Origin: Saprospiraceae bacterium
GTDB lineage: Bacteria > Bacteroidota > Bacteroidia > Chitinophagales > Saprospiraceae
Direction of reading: 5' to 3'
Length of the DNA stretch: 7,796 bases
NCBI GenBank assembly: GCA_027009605.1
Contig: JALVCY010000585.1
Coordinates: 1 to 7,796 of the forward strand
A program made the position numbers and the translations under genes. Below are positions 1 to 7,341 of this stretch, one piece after another (positions within the stretch are counted from its first letter, which is position 1; every line of letters begins with the position of its first letter). The notes beneath the pieces are model-generated. The model was given only the letters and a program-made list of their open reading frames with translations, made no database searches and was not told the DNA's origin.

Positions 1-3000
1 TATAATCTTGAGCTTGCAGCTTCATATCATCGGCTGCGGCATCAAAAACCCATCCATTTTGGGCATCGACTGCGGGAGCCGTATAGCTGGTGTATATATC
101 CACTTTTTCCGGCTCATCGTCCATCGGATACCACCTTAGCGTAAAGGAAGAACAGCCTTTGTCTTCTATCACAAAGTTTGGACAAGAGTTGTGTGCTACT
201 TCATTTTCGGCTACATTTAAGACGACGTACATGGGGGTCTCTGTAATGGCATGGTCGCCGGTGAAGGTGTAGGTGCTGTTTGGGATATTTGAAATCCCAA
301 AGTGCTGCCCGTCTTCGTCGCCGTCTCGGGGGGTGATGAGTGTTAGTGAAGAAACTGTAAGCTGTGCATCATTAAACAAATCAGGAAAATCCAAAGTCAA
401 CTCTCCTTGGCTATCCGAAGAATTCGGACTCCAGATGACCAAGATATCCCTTTCAGTTCCCTTATAATCACCTTGATAATGATAAATCCTTGCTTCGGAG
501 GAAAAATCGAACGATGTCCCATTTAGCGGAGTCATAGTTTTTCCTGTGAATTCCCCTTGATACGTTGTCTGCCCCAGTGCATTCCGCATGGTCTGCACAT
601 GATACCAAGCTTTTTTGGGTGCATAATCAGCATTTAGCAATCCACTACGTTGATATAAGGGACTAGGACTTTTTGTATCTCTGTAATCAAAAGCCATCGC
701 CCGATGCACTCTCATTGTGTGCTGGTTGTAAACAGCTCTTGCTGCGGATACTTCCAAAAATGAGCGTACTAACCAATCCGCTTGGGTTCGCTGAAAACTC
801 TGACCTGAAATCGTCTTAACACTCACCGGTGAACCGGGAGCCGAGTCATAGCCAAACTCCGACAACCAGACTTCCTTACTAGTGAATTCATCAAAAATAC
901 CGGGGTGGTTACTTTCCAAGCCATTAACATACTCCATTAATCTTTCTAAGGTTAACCGGACATAAGTCTTTAAGCCTCCTTCTTCGGGAGCAACGCCCGT
1001 CCCGCCAAACAATCCAATATCAGTTGGATTTTCATAATAATAAGCAAATTTTTCATCATCAGGTAAATTATCCGGCTTCGCTGGCCTTGGATGATTGGCA
1101 TCAAAAGGAGTTTTTTTACTATTTGCGGGAATCGCATTTACTGATGTACAATATTGATGAAAATTAATCACATCAAAAGGCAAATAGTTATTGGAACACT
1201 GAGCCGATTGGTTTCGCATAAGCGTATTGACACAAAAGTCGATAGTCTTTTCCAAAGTGACTCCTTGAAATCCTGCCAATCCACCGTTAGCCACCCTTAT
1301 ATTCGGAGCCACATTCTTCACACCTATGATACTTGTATTAGAAATACTAAAGTCTTGACTTCCACATCCACCATCATACGCTGCACTTAAAAAAGCGGCA
1401 AACTGGGAGGGTATCATTTGATACATATTCAATCCGGTTCCTAATAAAGATATATCTCCTCTCCAAAACTTGTCCTGCTCATTTCCGAGTTCTATATAGT
1501 TAATCTCATTTTGGCCAAAAATAGGACTTTCATCCGCACTTAATCTATCCGTATAGTAGGTTTCCAAATCACTTGTTATATTAGATGCATCTCCATACCT
1601 AGCCGCTAAAACACTCGCCCATTCTGCAAAATCCTTATATTTTGCAGGGTCGTTTTGATCGATAACCCTACTAAGTTGCAAAGCGCTAAAAACAGGAATA
1701 ACCGCACTAACAGTCAGATTCGATGGCGGATTAGGTTCCGGGACTTCGCAAGGAATATCATTCTGACTATCACTCACTATGAGCAAATAATCCCTCAACT
1801 CGCCTGTAAAACCACCCGAAAAAACCGGATGATCTCCGATGCCTACTCGCAAACGATAGATTCCTGTGCTTACCGGATTAGGCCCCTGGTTCGACAAAGT
1901 AAAAGACAGCTGCCCTTGTCCTTGCGCATCTAATGTTCCACCACCAATTAAAATGGGTTGTACTAGCGTTCCATTTTTTTTCAACCACAGTTTATACTTA
2001 GCACTTGGCAAACCGCGAAGACTAAGATTGTATTCGTTCTCAAGTATTAAACTATGAGATATGTCTGCATAATTATTATACCCGTTTCTCTTTTCTCCAT
2101 CATAATTTTGTTCTATCGAAACTACAGAAGAAGACATAGTCTTTTTTAAATCAAACTGTATTATCTGGGTTTCTTTGTCATTTGCTCCCCATAAACCTTC
2201 AGGACTTGGGTAAGAGGCATTGGCTCCGCATTTTAATAGTCCCACATCCCAAATATCACCCATCGCATTACTGGGATTCACAGGCCACCAGTAGCCTAAT
2301 CCCTGCACCCCATCTTTTGCCCAAGAGTAAGTGTGCAAAGCATTTTCCGATTGATTATCATTAAAATCTGGGTAAAGAATTGCGTGTTTATCTAAGCCAT
2401 ATGGAATGATAAGGGGATTATAATAATATTTCACCGTGTATGTTTCTCCATTCATATTCGTTACTTCAACTTGATACGTTCTCCCTTCTTTCAAGTTTGA
2501 GACACTTGAGTTTGTCCCCAAATTTTCAGTGTAAAGCTGCCCATTTTCCACCCAAGAGCTACTCCACGTGAAGGATACAGCATCAGGCGAAATAACACTC
2601 AGTTCAGGCGGCGTACCTAAGTCTGTCAAACTTAATTTGGGATAAGTAACCGAAACGTTTTGCTCATTTCTGGGAGTAGGAATATTCAAAAGATTAACAG
2701 CAACTCTTAATCGATATAAACCATTTGCAGGTAAACTACCTGTCGTAAAGGTAAAATTAACATCATACTCATCATTAACATTAAAATCACTTTTTTGTAA
2801 AATTAGCATATGTTCATCAGCATCACACAAAGGATCATTAGCGTCATTTTTATTTGTTATGCTAATGGCTTCATATTTATCATTTGGAACAAGTGGCAAC
2901 TTCAAGGTGCCATCATTGTTGCGTTGGTAAGCCTGATTATAAAAATGCCCATCTGGCTTTTGTTCCCAATCAAAACCATTATCTTTTTTCTGGTCTAACC

Positions 3001-3658
3001 AAATTTTCACGAAATACACACCATCTTGCGCTTTATTCTTAATTTTAAAGCTACCATCATAGGTTGTATTCGCTTCTAATGTACCCAAACCAATCTCACT
3101 ATAATAACCCTGATCTGCAGCAAGAAAATCTACTTTCTCCAGGTCTTCCCCGACATCCGCATCCTCATCTATTTGAAACACAGCCAATTTACTCGCAAAT
3201 TGATTATCACAACCATCTCCATAGCCAGGCTGGTGACTACCTAAGCACAAAGGCTTTTGCTCCAATACCACATCGCAATAATGTTTTAAGCCCCGCATGG
3301 GTGGGGCAATCCCCTTGAGGCATGGAGAAACTCGCCCGGAAAAAGCTTGGTAAAAACCATCAAAATTCATTAAAGTAGATGGATCTGCGCTTGGATTCAA
3401 TTGCAAGGGATAGTTTGGATTGTTCGATGTGCCCATAAATTCACAATCTGTCTGCGCATCCATATCATATCCAACATCTGACGCCCATTCATGGTACTCT
3501 CGCAGCAAACCAAACTTCTTAAATCCTTGCGGATAACCATCTTTCGCTCTAATATTGCCCCCAATAAAGTCGTCCATTCGGGTTGGATTTTGAGCCATAA
3601 TAATATTAGGAATGGAAAAAAATAAGACTAAAAAAGTCCCTATCAAAATCTGTTTCAT
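1..3658 (-). CDS. Large secreted clan GH-A-like glycoside hydrolase with interrupted barrel (3' end off window)
   Basis: I read one open frame from the ATG at 3658-3656 to the window edge: 1219 codons without a stop; the C-terminus is missing. Residues 1-22 form a signal peptide (hydrophobic core, likely cleavage after MA-22). Conserved blocks resemble a clan GH-A TIM barrel: an early-strand block around residues 31-58 ending LLREYHEW, strand SPCLKGI at 111-117, the acid/base-type motif GNEQD with Glu727 at the end of a strand, FHQYC with His834, and the nucleophile-type motif SEFGYD with Glu934; AFDYRD at 989-994 may be the last strand. Residues about 124-650 interrupt the barrel with beta-rich modules: G(L/I)YRLRV recurs at 313 and 599, and a fibronectin III-like stretch lies near 349-418. 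After residue about 1040 come a beta-sandwich and another FN3-like domain (from about 1165). It probably hydrolyses a polysaccharide outside the cell; substrate and CAZy family are unknown. A T9SS sorting domain may lie beyond the edge. Catalytic assignments are inferred from motif resemblance. Confidence 0.72.
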   Translation of the reverse strand, partial: MKQILIGTFLVLFFSIPNIIMAQNPTRMDDFIGGNIRAKDGYPQGFKKFGLLREYHEWASDVGYDMDAQTDCEFMGTSNNPNYPLQLNPSADPSTLMNFDGFYQAFSGRVSPCLKGIAPPMRGLKHYCDVVLEQKPLCLGSHQPGYGDGCDNQFASKLAVFQIDEDADVGEDLEKVDFLAADQGYYSEIGLGTLEANTTYDGSFKIKNKAQDGVYFVKIWLDQKKDNGFDWEQKPDGHFYNQAYQRNNDGTLKLPLVPNDKYEAISITNKNDANDPLCDADEHMLILQKSDFNVNDEYDVNFTFTTGSLPANGLYRLRVAVNLLNIPTPRNEQNVSVTYPKLSLTDLGTPPELSVISPDAVSFTWSSSWVENGQLYTENLGTNSSVSNLKEGRTYQVEVTNMNGETYTVKYYYNPLIIPYGLDKHAILYPDFNDNQSENALHTYSWAKDGVQGLGYWWPVNPSNAMGDIWDVGLLKCGANASYPSPEGLWGANDKETQIIQFDLKKTMSSSVVSIEQNYDGEKRNGYNNYADISHSLILENEYNLSLRGLPSAKYKLWLKKNGTLVQPILIGGGTLDAQGQGQLSFTLSNQGPNPVSTGIYRLRVGIGDHPVFSGGFTGELRDYLLIVSDSQNDIPCEVPEPNPPSNLTVSAVIPVFSALQLSRVIDQNDPAKYKDFAEWASVLAARYGDASNITSDLETYYTDRLSADESPIFGQNEINYIELGNEQDKFWRGDISLLGTGLNMYQMIPSQFAAFLSAAYDGGCGSQDFSISNTSIIGVKNVAPNIRVANGGLAGFQGVTLEKTIDFCVNTLMRNQSAQCSNNYLPFDVINFHQYCTSVNAIPANSKKTPFDANHPRPAKPDNLPDDEKFAYYYENPTDIGLFGGTGVAPEEGGLKTYVRLTLERLMEYVNGLESNHPGIFDEFTSKEVWLSEFGYDSAPGSPVSVKTISGQSFQRTQADWLVRSFLEVSAARAVYNQHTMRVHRAMAFDYRDTKSPSPLYQRSGLLNADYAPKKAWYHVQTMRNALGQTTYQGEFTGKTMTPLNGTSFDFSSEARIYHYQGDYKGTERDILVIWSPNSSDSQGELTLDFPDLFNDAQLTVSSLTLITPRDGDEDGQHFGISNIPNSTYTFTGDHAITETPMYVVLNVAENEVAHNSCPNFVIEDKGCSSFTLRWYPMDDEPEKVDIYTSYTAPAVDAQNGWVFDAAADDMKLQAQDY

Positions 3659-3784
3659 TACGCTAAGTATTTAGTTAAAAAATATAATTTCCTTCTCAAG
3701 CTTACAGCAATAATTCTTTCTTTTCAAAACCACAATACACATAACAACCCTATCCATACCCATCACTTTTCTATACTGCTTGCG

Positions 3785-3819
3785 CAAAATTACGAAAAAA
3801 AAAAAATCATAAATCCAAA
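3785..3819 (-). promoter_or_regulatory. Candidate Bacteroidota-type promoter of the glycoside hydrolase gene
   Basis: On the minus strand TAATTTTG at 3792-3785 matches the Bacteroidota -7 consensus TAnnTTTG exactly, and TTTG at 3819-3816 fits the -33 element. The spacer is 23 bases, at the upper end of the usual range, and contains a run of 12 A (plus strand 3795-3806). The start site would be near 3778, giving a leader of about 120 bases before the ATG at 3658. No clear Shine-Dalgarno sequence is present, which is normal in this phylum. Confidence 0.5.
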
Positions 3820-3838
3820 TTTTTACCAACTTTTTTTT

Positions 3839-3846
3839 TAATTTTG
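3839..3846 (+). promoter_or_regulatory. Possible -7 element for the repeat-protein gene
   Basis: TAATTTTG on the plus strand matches TAnnTTTG exactly and lies 92 bases before the ATG at 3939. No TTG or TTTG is found 17-23 bases upstream; that place holds a T-rich stretch, so the call is weak. A second, imperfect match, TACATTTT, is at 3897-3904. Confidence 0.28.
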
Positions 3847-3938
3847 TCAAGCAGAACACGTTAAGCCTAGTCATAACTAATTACAAATCAACCCATTACA
3901 TTTTAAAAAGTGTTTTGTCTTAAAATAAAACCTACATT

Positions 3939-6083
3939 ATGAGACTCTTCTTGCTAACTACTTTCGGAATATTTTTATTGGCTTTTTTTGCGGAAGGGCA
4001 AACCATTCAGCTCAAAACTCAGGCACAAGTCAACGCCATGGCGGGAGGAAGTACTATTATTCATTCCCTTCAGATTGGAAGCGCACTAGACAGCGAGCTC
4101 AGCGACATCAATGACTTATCCCCCCTATCAGGAATTACCACACTCTATGGCGCAGGACTGGCCATCGTTAACAACCCCCACTTAAAAAATCTTCATGGAC
4201 TTGAGAATATACATCACATCAATGGGAGCATTATTATTCTTAATAACGATTCGCTACCAAACTTATCAGGGCTGCCGGATACGTATTCATTGGGAGACAC
4301 CCCGGATGAATACAAAATTATCAGTACACAAGGCAATGGTTTATTAACTAGCTTTGAAGGCATTCCGCTAGCTGATGGTTTATTCTCCATAACTTCCTAT
4401 TTTAATGACCAAATAGAAGACCTTTCTGCTCTAAATAAATATTCCAAATTACTGGGAGGGTTTGTCCTTTACGGTGGGAACGCTACCAGCCTGTCAGGAT
4501 TAGACAGCCTAACATCCATAGGCGGTATCTCTTTGGAAAATACGCTTATTGCCGACTTTAGCAATTTGGAGAAATTACGACACTTGCAATTACTTTATTT
4601 AAGAGATAACATAAATTTTACCGGTTTTGGGGGGCTCGAACATATCCATTCTTTACAAGAAATACAAATGGACAATTGCGATGCCACAATCAATTTTTTA
4701 GGTTTAGATTCATTAAAAACAATCAAAAAACTTATTATTACAAAGTGTGACGGCTTGGTTTCTCTTCAAGGATTAGATGCTCTTGACACACTCAGAAACT
4801 TATTTATTAACAACTGCCAAAGTATAAAAAGCCTTCATGGACTTGAAAATTTGCAATCCTTAGAAAGCATGGAGATTAAAGAAAATCCCCAATTGCAATC
4901 CATTGACGAAGTCGGAGACCCCATAGCCATCTTGGATATCGAACATTGCGACAACCTACTGCATATCAACCGGGTACAGTCCCCCGGCGTCACCACCATC
5001 ACCTACAATAAGCGACTCAAAAACTACGGCAGTTCCCAATCCATTAGTTTGCCACATACCGCCACCAATATCGAAATCACCCATAATGACTCGCTTACTT
5101 CTGTGGTGGGGTTGTTGGGGTTGAGTCGGGTGGAAAGCACTAGTAGTACAAGCGGAAGGTTGATATTAGTTCATAATCCACTTCTTTCATCAATCAAGGG
5201 TCTTGATTCTTTACACTTTATTGGGAAGAATTTTTATTTTGGCTGGACACCGGTAACAGATTTGTTACCTTTGCATCTGCTAGATACCGTGGGAGGGTCT
5301 TTCTCTATGGGAACAGATAGACTAAAGTCTTTGAATGGTCTTGAGAATCTAAAATATATTGGTTATTCAACTGGCATTTCAGGTGATTCCTTAACTGATA
5401 TTGAAGCTTTTGCGAATAATTTATTATTTGTCAAAAATTATTTTGCTATTAACAACCTAGAAAAACTTTCAGAAATCAACGGATTTCATAACCTAAACCA
5501 AAGCGGCGATGCCCTAAATCGATTTCAAATATTAAATAATCCCAATTTAGAATCAATCTCGGGGTTTGACAAAATTGATACTGCGACATCTAACGGTCTA
5601 TATATTGAAAACAATCCAAAACTAAGCCAATTTATAGCTTTCAATAACTTTAAATATTGCACTGACTTCTATCTAATAAATACTCCATCCCTAACCAACA
5701 TCTCCGGTCTATGCCCCCTATTCACCGAAGGCACCATAGACGGTACGATAGAGATTCACGACAATGCGCCGGGCTTCAACTCCGTCCAAGAAATCATCGA
5801 CTGGTGTATGACCCCGACCGAAGACCTGCCGACCTACGATGCCATCTCCGTCTATCCCAATCCAACGAGTGATGCTTTCCAAATAGAAGTGCCGCTGGAT
5901 TTGATTCAAGTAGGTATGATGGTGGACTTGGTGGATATATCGGGCACGTCACATTTTTCCGCAAGGCTGCATGATACGGTGAGCCGGATTCCGGTTAGTG
6001 ACTTGCCGCCGGGTTTGTACTTTTTGAGGATTGTCTTTGATGGGCGGATGGTGCAGGTGAAGAAGGTGGTGGTGGAAAAGTAG
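3939..6083 (+). CDS. Secreted leucine-rich/receptor-L-domain-like repeat protein with T9SS type A sorting domain
   Basis: A complete 714-residue protein. Residues 1-20 are a signal peptide (MRLFLLTT start, long hydrophobic core). Residues about 45-622 are a solenoid of roughly 22 units of 20-30 residues, with a consensus like LxSLxGLExLxxIxxLxIxNN, for example at 80-102, 183-205, 272-294, 413-435 and 535-560. This is the bacterial receptor-L-domain/LRR type common in Bacteroidota surface proteins. Cys247, Cys270 and Cys293 are exactly 23 residues apart and Cys337 follows at 44, so they should stack as a ladder on one face. Cys592 and Cys623 could close the C-terminal cap. Residues about 633-714 are a T9SS type A sorting domain: YPNP at 639-642, the PPGLYFLRI strand at 690-698 and a basic VKKVVVEK end. 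It should be exported through Sec, cross the outer membrane by T9SS and be attached or released at the surface. The ligand is unknown; adhesion or glycan binding is a guess. Base composition varies sharply along the gene. Confidence 0.88.
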   Translation: MRLFLLTTFGIFLLAFFAEGQTIQLKTQAQVNAMAGGSTIIHSLQIGSALDSELSDINDLSPLSGITTLYGAGLAIVNNPHLKNLHGLENIHHINGSIIILNNDSLPNLSGLPDTYSLGDTPDEYKIISTQGNGLLTSFEGIPLADGLFSITSYFNDQIEDLSALNKYSKLLGGFVLYGGNATSLSGLDSLTSIGGISLENTLIADFSNLEKLRHLQLLYLRDNINFTGFGGLEHIHSLQEIQMDNCDATINFLGLDSLKTIKKLIITKCDGLVSLQGLDALDTLRNLFINNCQSIKSLHGLENLQSLESMEIKENPQLQSIDEVGDPIAILDIEHCDNLLHINRVQSPGVTTITYNKRLKNYGSSQSISLPHTATNIEITHNDSLTSVVGLLGLSRVESTSSTSGRLILVHNPLLSSIKGLDSLHFIGKNFYFGWTPVTDLLPLHLLDTVGGSFSMGTDRLKSLNGLENLKYIGYSTGISGDSLTDIEAFANNLLFVKNYFAINNLEKLSEINGFHNLNQSGDALNRFQILNNPNLESISGFDKIDTATSNGLYIENNPKLSQFIAFNNFKYCTDFYLINTPSLTNISGLCPLFTEGTIDGTIEIHDNAPGFNSVQEIIDWCMTPTEDLPTYDAISVYPNPTSDAFQIEVPLDLIQVGMMVDLVDISGTSHFSARLHDTVSRIPVSDLPPGLYFLRIVFDGRMVQVKKVVVEK
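5835..6080 (+). other. T9SS C-terminal sorting-domain coding segment
   Basis: This segment encodes the last 82 residues of the repeat protein. Such domains fold as a small beta-sandwich, are recognised by the T9SS translocon and are usually removed by the sortase-like PorU. The diagnostic features seen are SVYPNP at its start, a central VDLVDISG strand (residues 662-669), a PPGLYFLRI strand and the lysine-rich end. The segment is GC-richer than most of the solenoid before it, which fits a module exchanged between genes. Confidence 0.82.
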
Positions 6084-6119
6084 GGATGACAGGGAATAAA
6101 TAGTCGCCCCCTACAACAT

Positions 6120-6158
6120 AAAAAAAGGGCAAATCTCTGAGAGATTGCCCTGTTTTTT
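6120..6158. terminator. Bidirectional intrinsic terminator between the repeat-protein gene and rplI
   Basis: The arms AGGGCAAATCTC (6126-6137) and GAGATTGCCCT (6141-6151) pair over 11 bp with one bulged A and a 3-base loop. GTTTTTT follows on the plus strand, and on the minus strand the stem is followed by seven T (complement of 6126-6120). It sits 42 bases after the stop of the plus-strand gene and 24 bases after the rplI stop on the other strand, so it can serve both convergent units. Confidence 0.85.
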
Positions 6159-6175
6159 ATGATTTAGCGTTGTGC

Positions 6176-6622
6176 TTATTCTTCAACAACTTCAAATTCG
6201 ACCTTTTTGACAACGTCCTTGTGAAGAGTAACTGTAGCGTGGTAAACACCGATTGTCTTCACTTCGTCTTCAAGTTCGATGTGCTTACGTTCGATTTCAA
6301 TACCATGCGCATCAGCAATAGCTTTAGCAATCTGCACATTGGTGACACTACCAAAGATTTTACCTGTTTCACCGACTTTAGCGCCGATTTTAAGGACAGC
6401 CGTAGCCAATTGGTCGGCAATGATTTGTGCTTTGGCACGTGCTTCTGCTTCGGCTGCATCAGCCTTTGCACGAAGTGCATCCAACTGTTTCATGTTTGAT
6501 TTATTGGCGATAACAGCCATTCCTTTCGGAATAAGGAAATTACGGGCATATCCGTTCTTGACGGTAACAACTTCGTGTTTTGACCCCACCTTATCAATAT
6601 TTTGCAATAAAATGATATCCAT
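6176..6622 (-). CDS. rplI: 50S ribosomal protein L9
   Basis: The 148-residue protein has the usual length of L9. The N-terminal RNA-binding domain is recognisable: MDIILLQNIDKVGSKHEVV at the start, followed by VKNGYARNFLIPKGMAV (residues 21-37), the most conserved L9 signature. A long charged, alanine-rich helix (about 45-75) connects to the C-terminal domain with KIFGSVTNVQIAKAI (about 88-102). L9 binds 23S rRNA at the base of the L1 stalk and helps keep reading frame. It is the last gene of the rpsF-rpsR-rplI operon, 28 bases after rpsR, and is followed by a strong terminator. The start at 6622 gives the normal N-terminus. Confidence 0.97.
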   Translation of the reverse strand: MDIILLQNIDKVGSKHEVVTVKNGYARNFLIPKGMAVIANKSNMKQLDALRAKADAAEAEARAKAQIIADQLATAVLKIGAKVGETGKIFGSVTNVQIAKAIADAHGIEIERKHIELEDEVKTIGVYHATVTLHKDVVKKVEFEVVEE

Positions 6623-6650
6623 TTCAAAAGATTTTAGATGTGAGAAAAAC

Positions 6651-6917
6651 TTACTTCAGCTGGTCAGCCACGTAAGGTAAAATAGCTAAGTGTCTGGCTC
6701 TTTTTACAGCGGTAGCCACTTTGCGTTGATATTTTAAGGAGTTTCCTGTAATTCTACGAGGCAATAACTTACCCTGTGGGTTGATGAATTGCAAAAGGAA
6801 ATCAGGATCCTTATAGTCAATATACTTGATGCCAAATTTTTTGAATCGGCAGTATTTTTTTCTTTGCTCCCCGATGTTCGGGTTGTTCAAAAATTTTATA
6901 TCATCTCTTGATGCCAT
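6651..6917 (-). CDS. rpsR: 30S ribosomal protein S18
   Basis: The 88-residue protein is a clear S18: KKYCRFKKFGIKYIDYKD (from about residue 20), then the signature GKLLPRRITGNSLKYQRKV (about 49-67) and VKRARHLAILPY near the end. S18 binds the platform of the 30S subunit together with S6. The gene lies 24 bases after rpsF and 28 before rplI, in the usual bacterial order without priB or ssb inserted. The start is preceded by an A-rich stretch, as is typical for Bacteroidota translation starts. Confidence 0.97.
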   Translation of the reverse strand: MASRDDIKFLNNPNIGEQRKKYCRFKKFGIKYIDYKDPDFLLQFINPQGKLLPRRITGNSLKYQRKVATAVKRARHLAILPYVADQLK

Positions 6918-6941
6918 TTTTTCTTTTTTTTAGGTTAACGA

Positions 6942-7310
6942 TTACTTATTTTCAGCTTTAGCTTCTTTCTTTTTGCTGCCTATTTTGCCGTCTCTCTTGT
7001 CTTGGTTGTACTTGACTCCAAATTTGTCCAGACGCACGGTTAAAAAGCGCAAAATGCGTTCATCACGCTTAAGTGCTAATTCAAACTTATCCATGAACTC
7101 GCCGTTAGGGGCAGAAAACTCGATGCAATAATACACTCCGGATGAGCATTTTTTGATGGGGTAGGCCAATTGGCGCAAGCCCATTTCATCCAAATGAGTG
7201 ATACTACACCCGGAATCCTTCAATAAATCCTGGTAAGTAACCGCTGTCGATTTCAATTCATCGCCCGACAGCACTGGGTTTACGATGAAAGTAACTTCAT
7301 AATTCTTCAT
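6942..7310 (-). CDS. rpsF: 30S ribosomal protein S6
   Basis: The 122-residue protein begins MKNYEVTFIVNPVLS, the normal S6 N-terminus, and contains LRQLAYPIKKCSSGVYY (about residues 45-61) and KRDERILRFLTVRLDK (about 82-97), the conserved helix-strand part of the ferredoxin-like fold. A lysine-rich tail of about 20 residues follows (KIGSKKKEAKAENK), a variable extension. S6 forms a heterodimer with S18 on the 30S platform. It is the first gene of the operon; a Bacteroidota-type promoter lies 32 bases upstream of its start codon. Confidence 0.97.
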   Translation of the reverse strand: MKNYEVTFIVNPVLSGDELKSTAVTYQDLLKDSGCSITHLDEMGLRQLAYPIKKCSSGVYYCIEFSAPNGEFMDKFELALKRDERILRFLTVRLDKFGVKYNQDKRDGKIGSKKKEAKAENK

Positions 7311-7341
7311 TTATCTCGAAGTTTGGTGAAAAAATTGGGTG

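Larger units (their letters stand above)
3659..3938. other. Divergent intergenic region, AT-rich, no gene
   Basis: This 280-base gap separates the starts of two oppositely oriented genes for secreted proteins. It is strongly AT-rich, with runs of A12 at 3795-3806 and T9 at 3831-3839. Apart from the promoter candidates listed separately I see no RNA gene or conserved protein. A 67-codon frame on the minus strand here is low-complexity (Lys, Phe, Ile) and reads as chance. Confidence 0.75.

Noticed and set aside
90..3318. Several short plus-strand open frames (60-92 codons), for example 273-467, 1655-1933 and 3064-3318
   Set aside because: They lie opposite the continuous minus-strand glycosidase frame, have no recognisable domains and show composition expected of antisense frames.
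1..3658. Possible frameshift or pseudogene in the glycosidase
   Set aside because: The frame stays open for all 1219 visible codons, and the catalytic-type motifs at residues 727, 834 and 934 are all in the same frame; only the missing 3' end prevents calling it intact.
3671..3874. 67-codon minus-strand frame in the divergent promoter region
   Set aside because: Low-complexity Lys/Phe/Ile protein from AT-rich DNA; it overlaps both promoter candidates and resembles no family I know.
5718..5909. 63-codon minus-strand frame within the repeat-protein gene
   Set aside because: Antisense shadow of the well-supported C-terminal part of the plus-strand gene.
6170..6680. Plus-strand frames of 109 and 133 codons and a 73-codon minus-strand frame across rplI
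   Set aside because: They are shadows of rplI, whose product is an unmistakable full-length L9.
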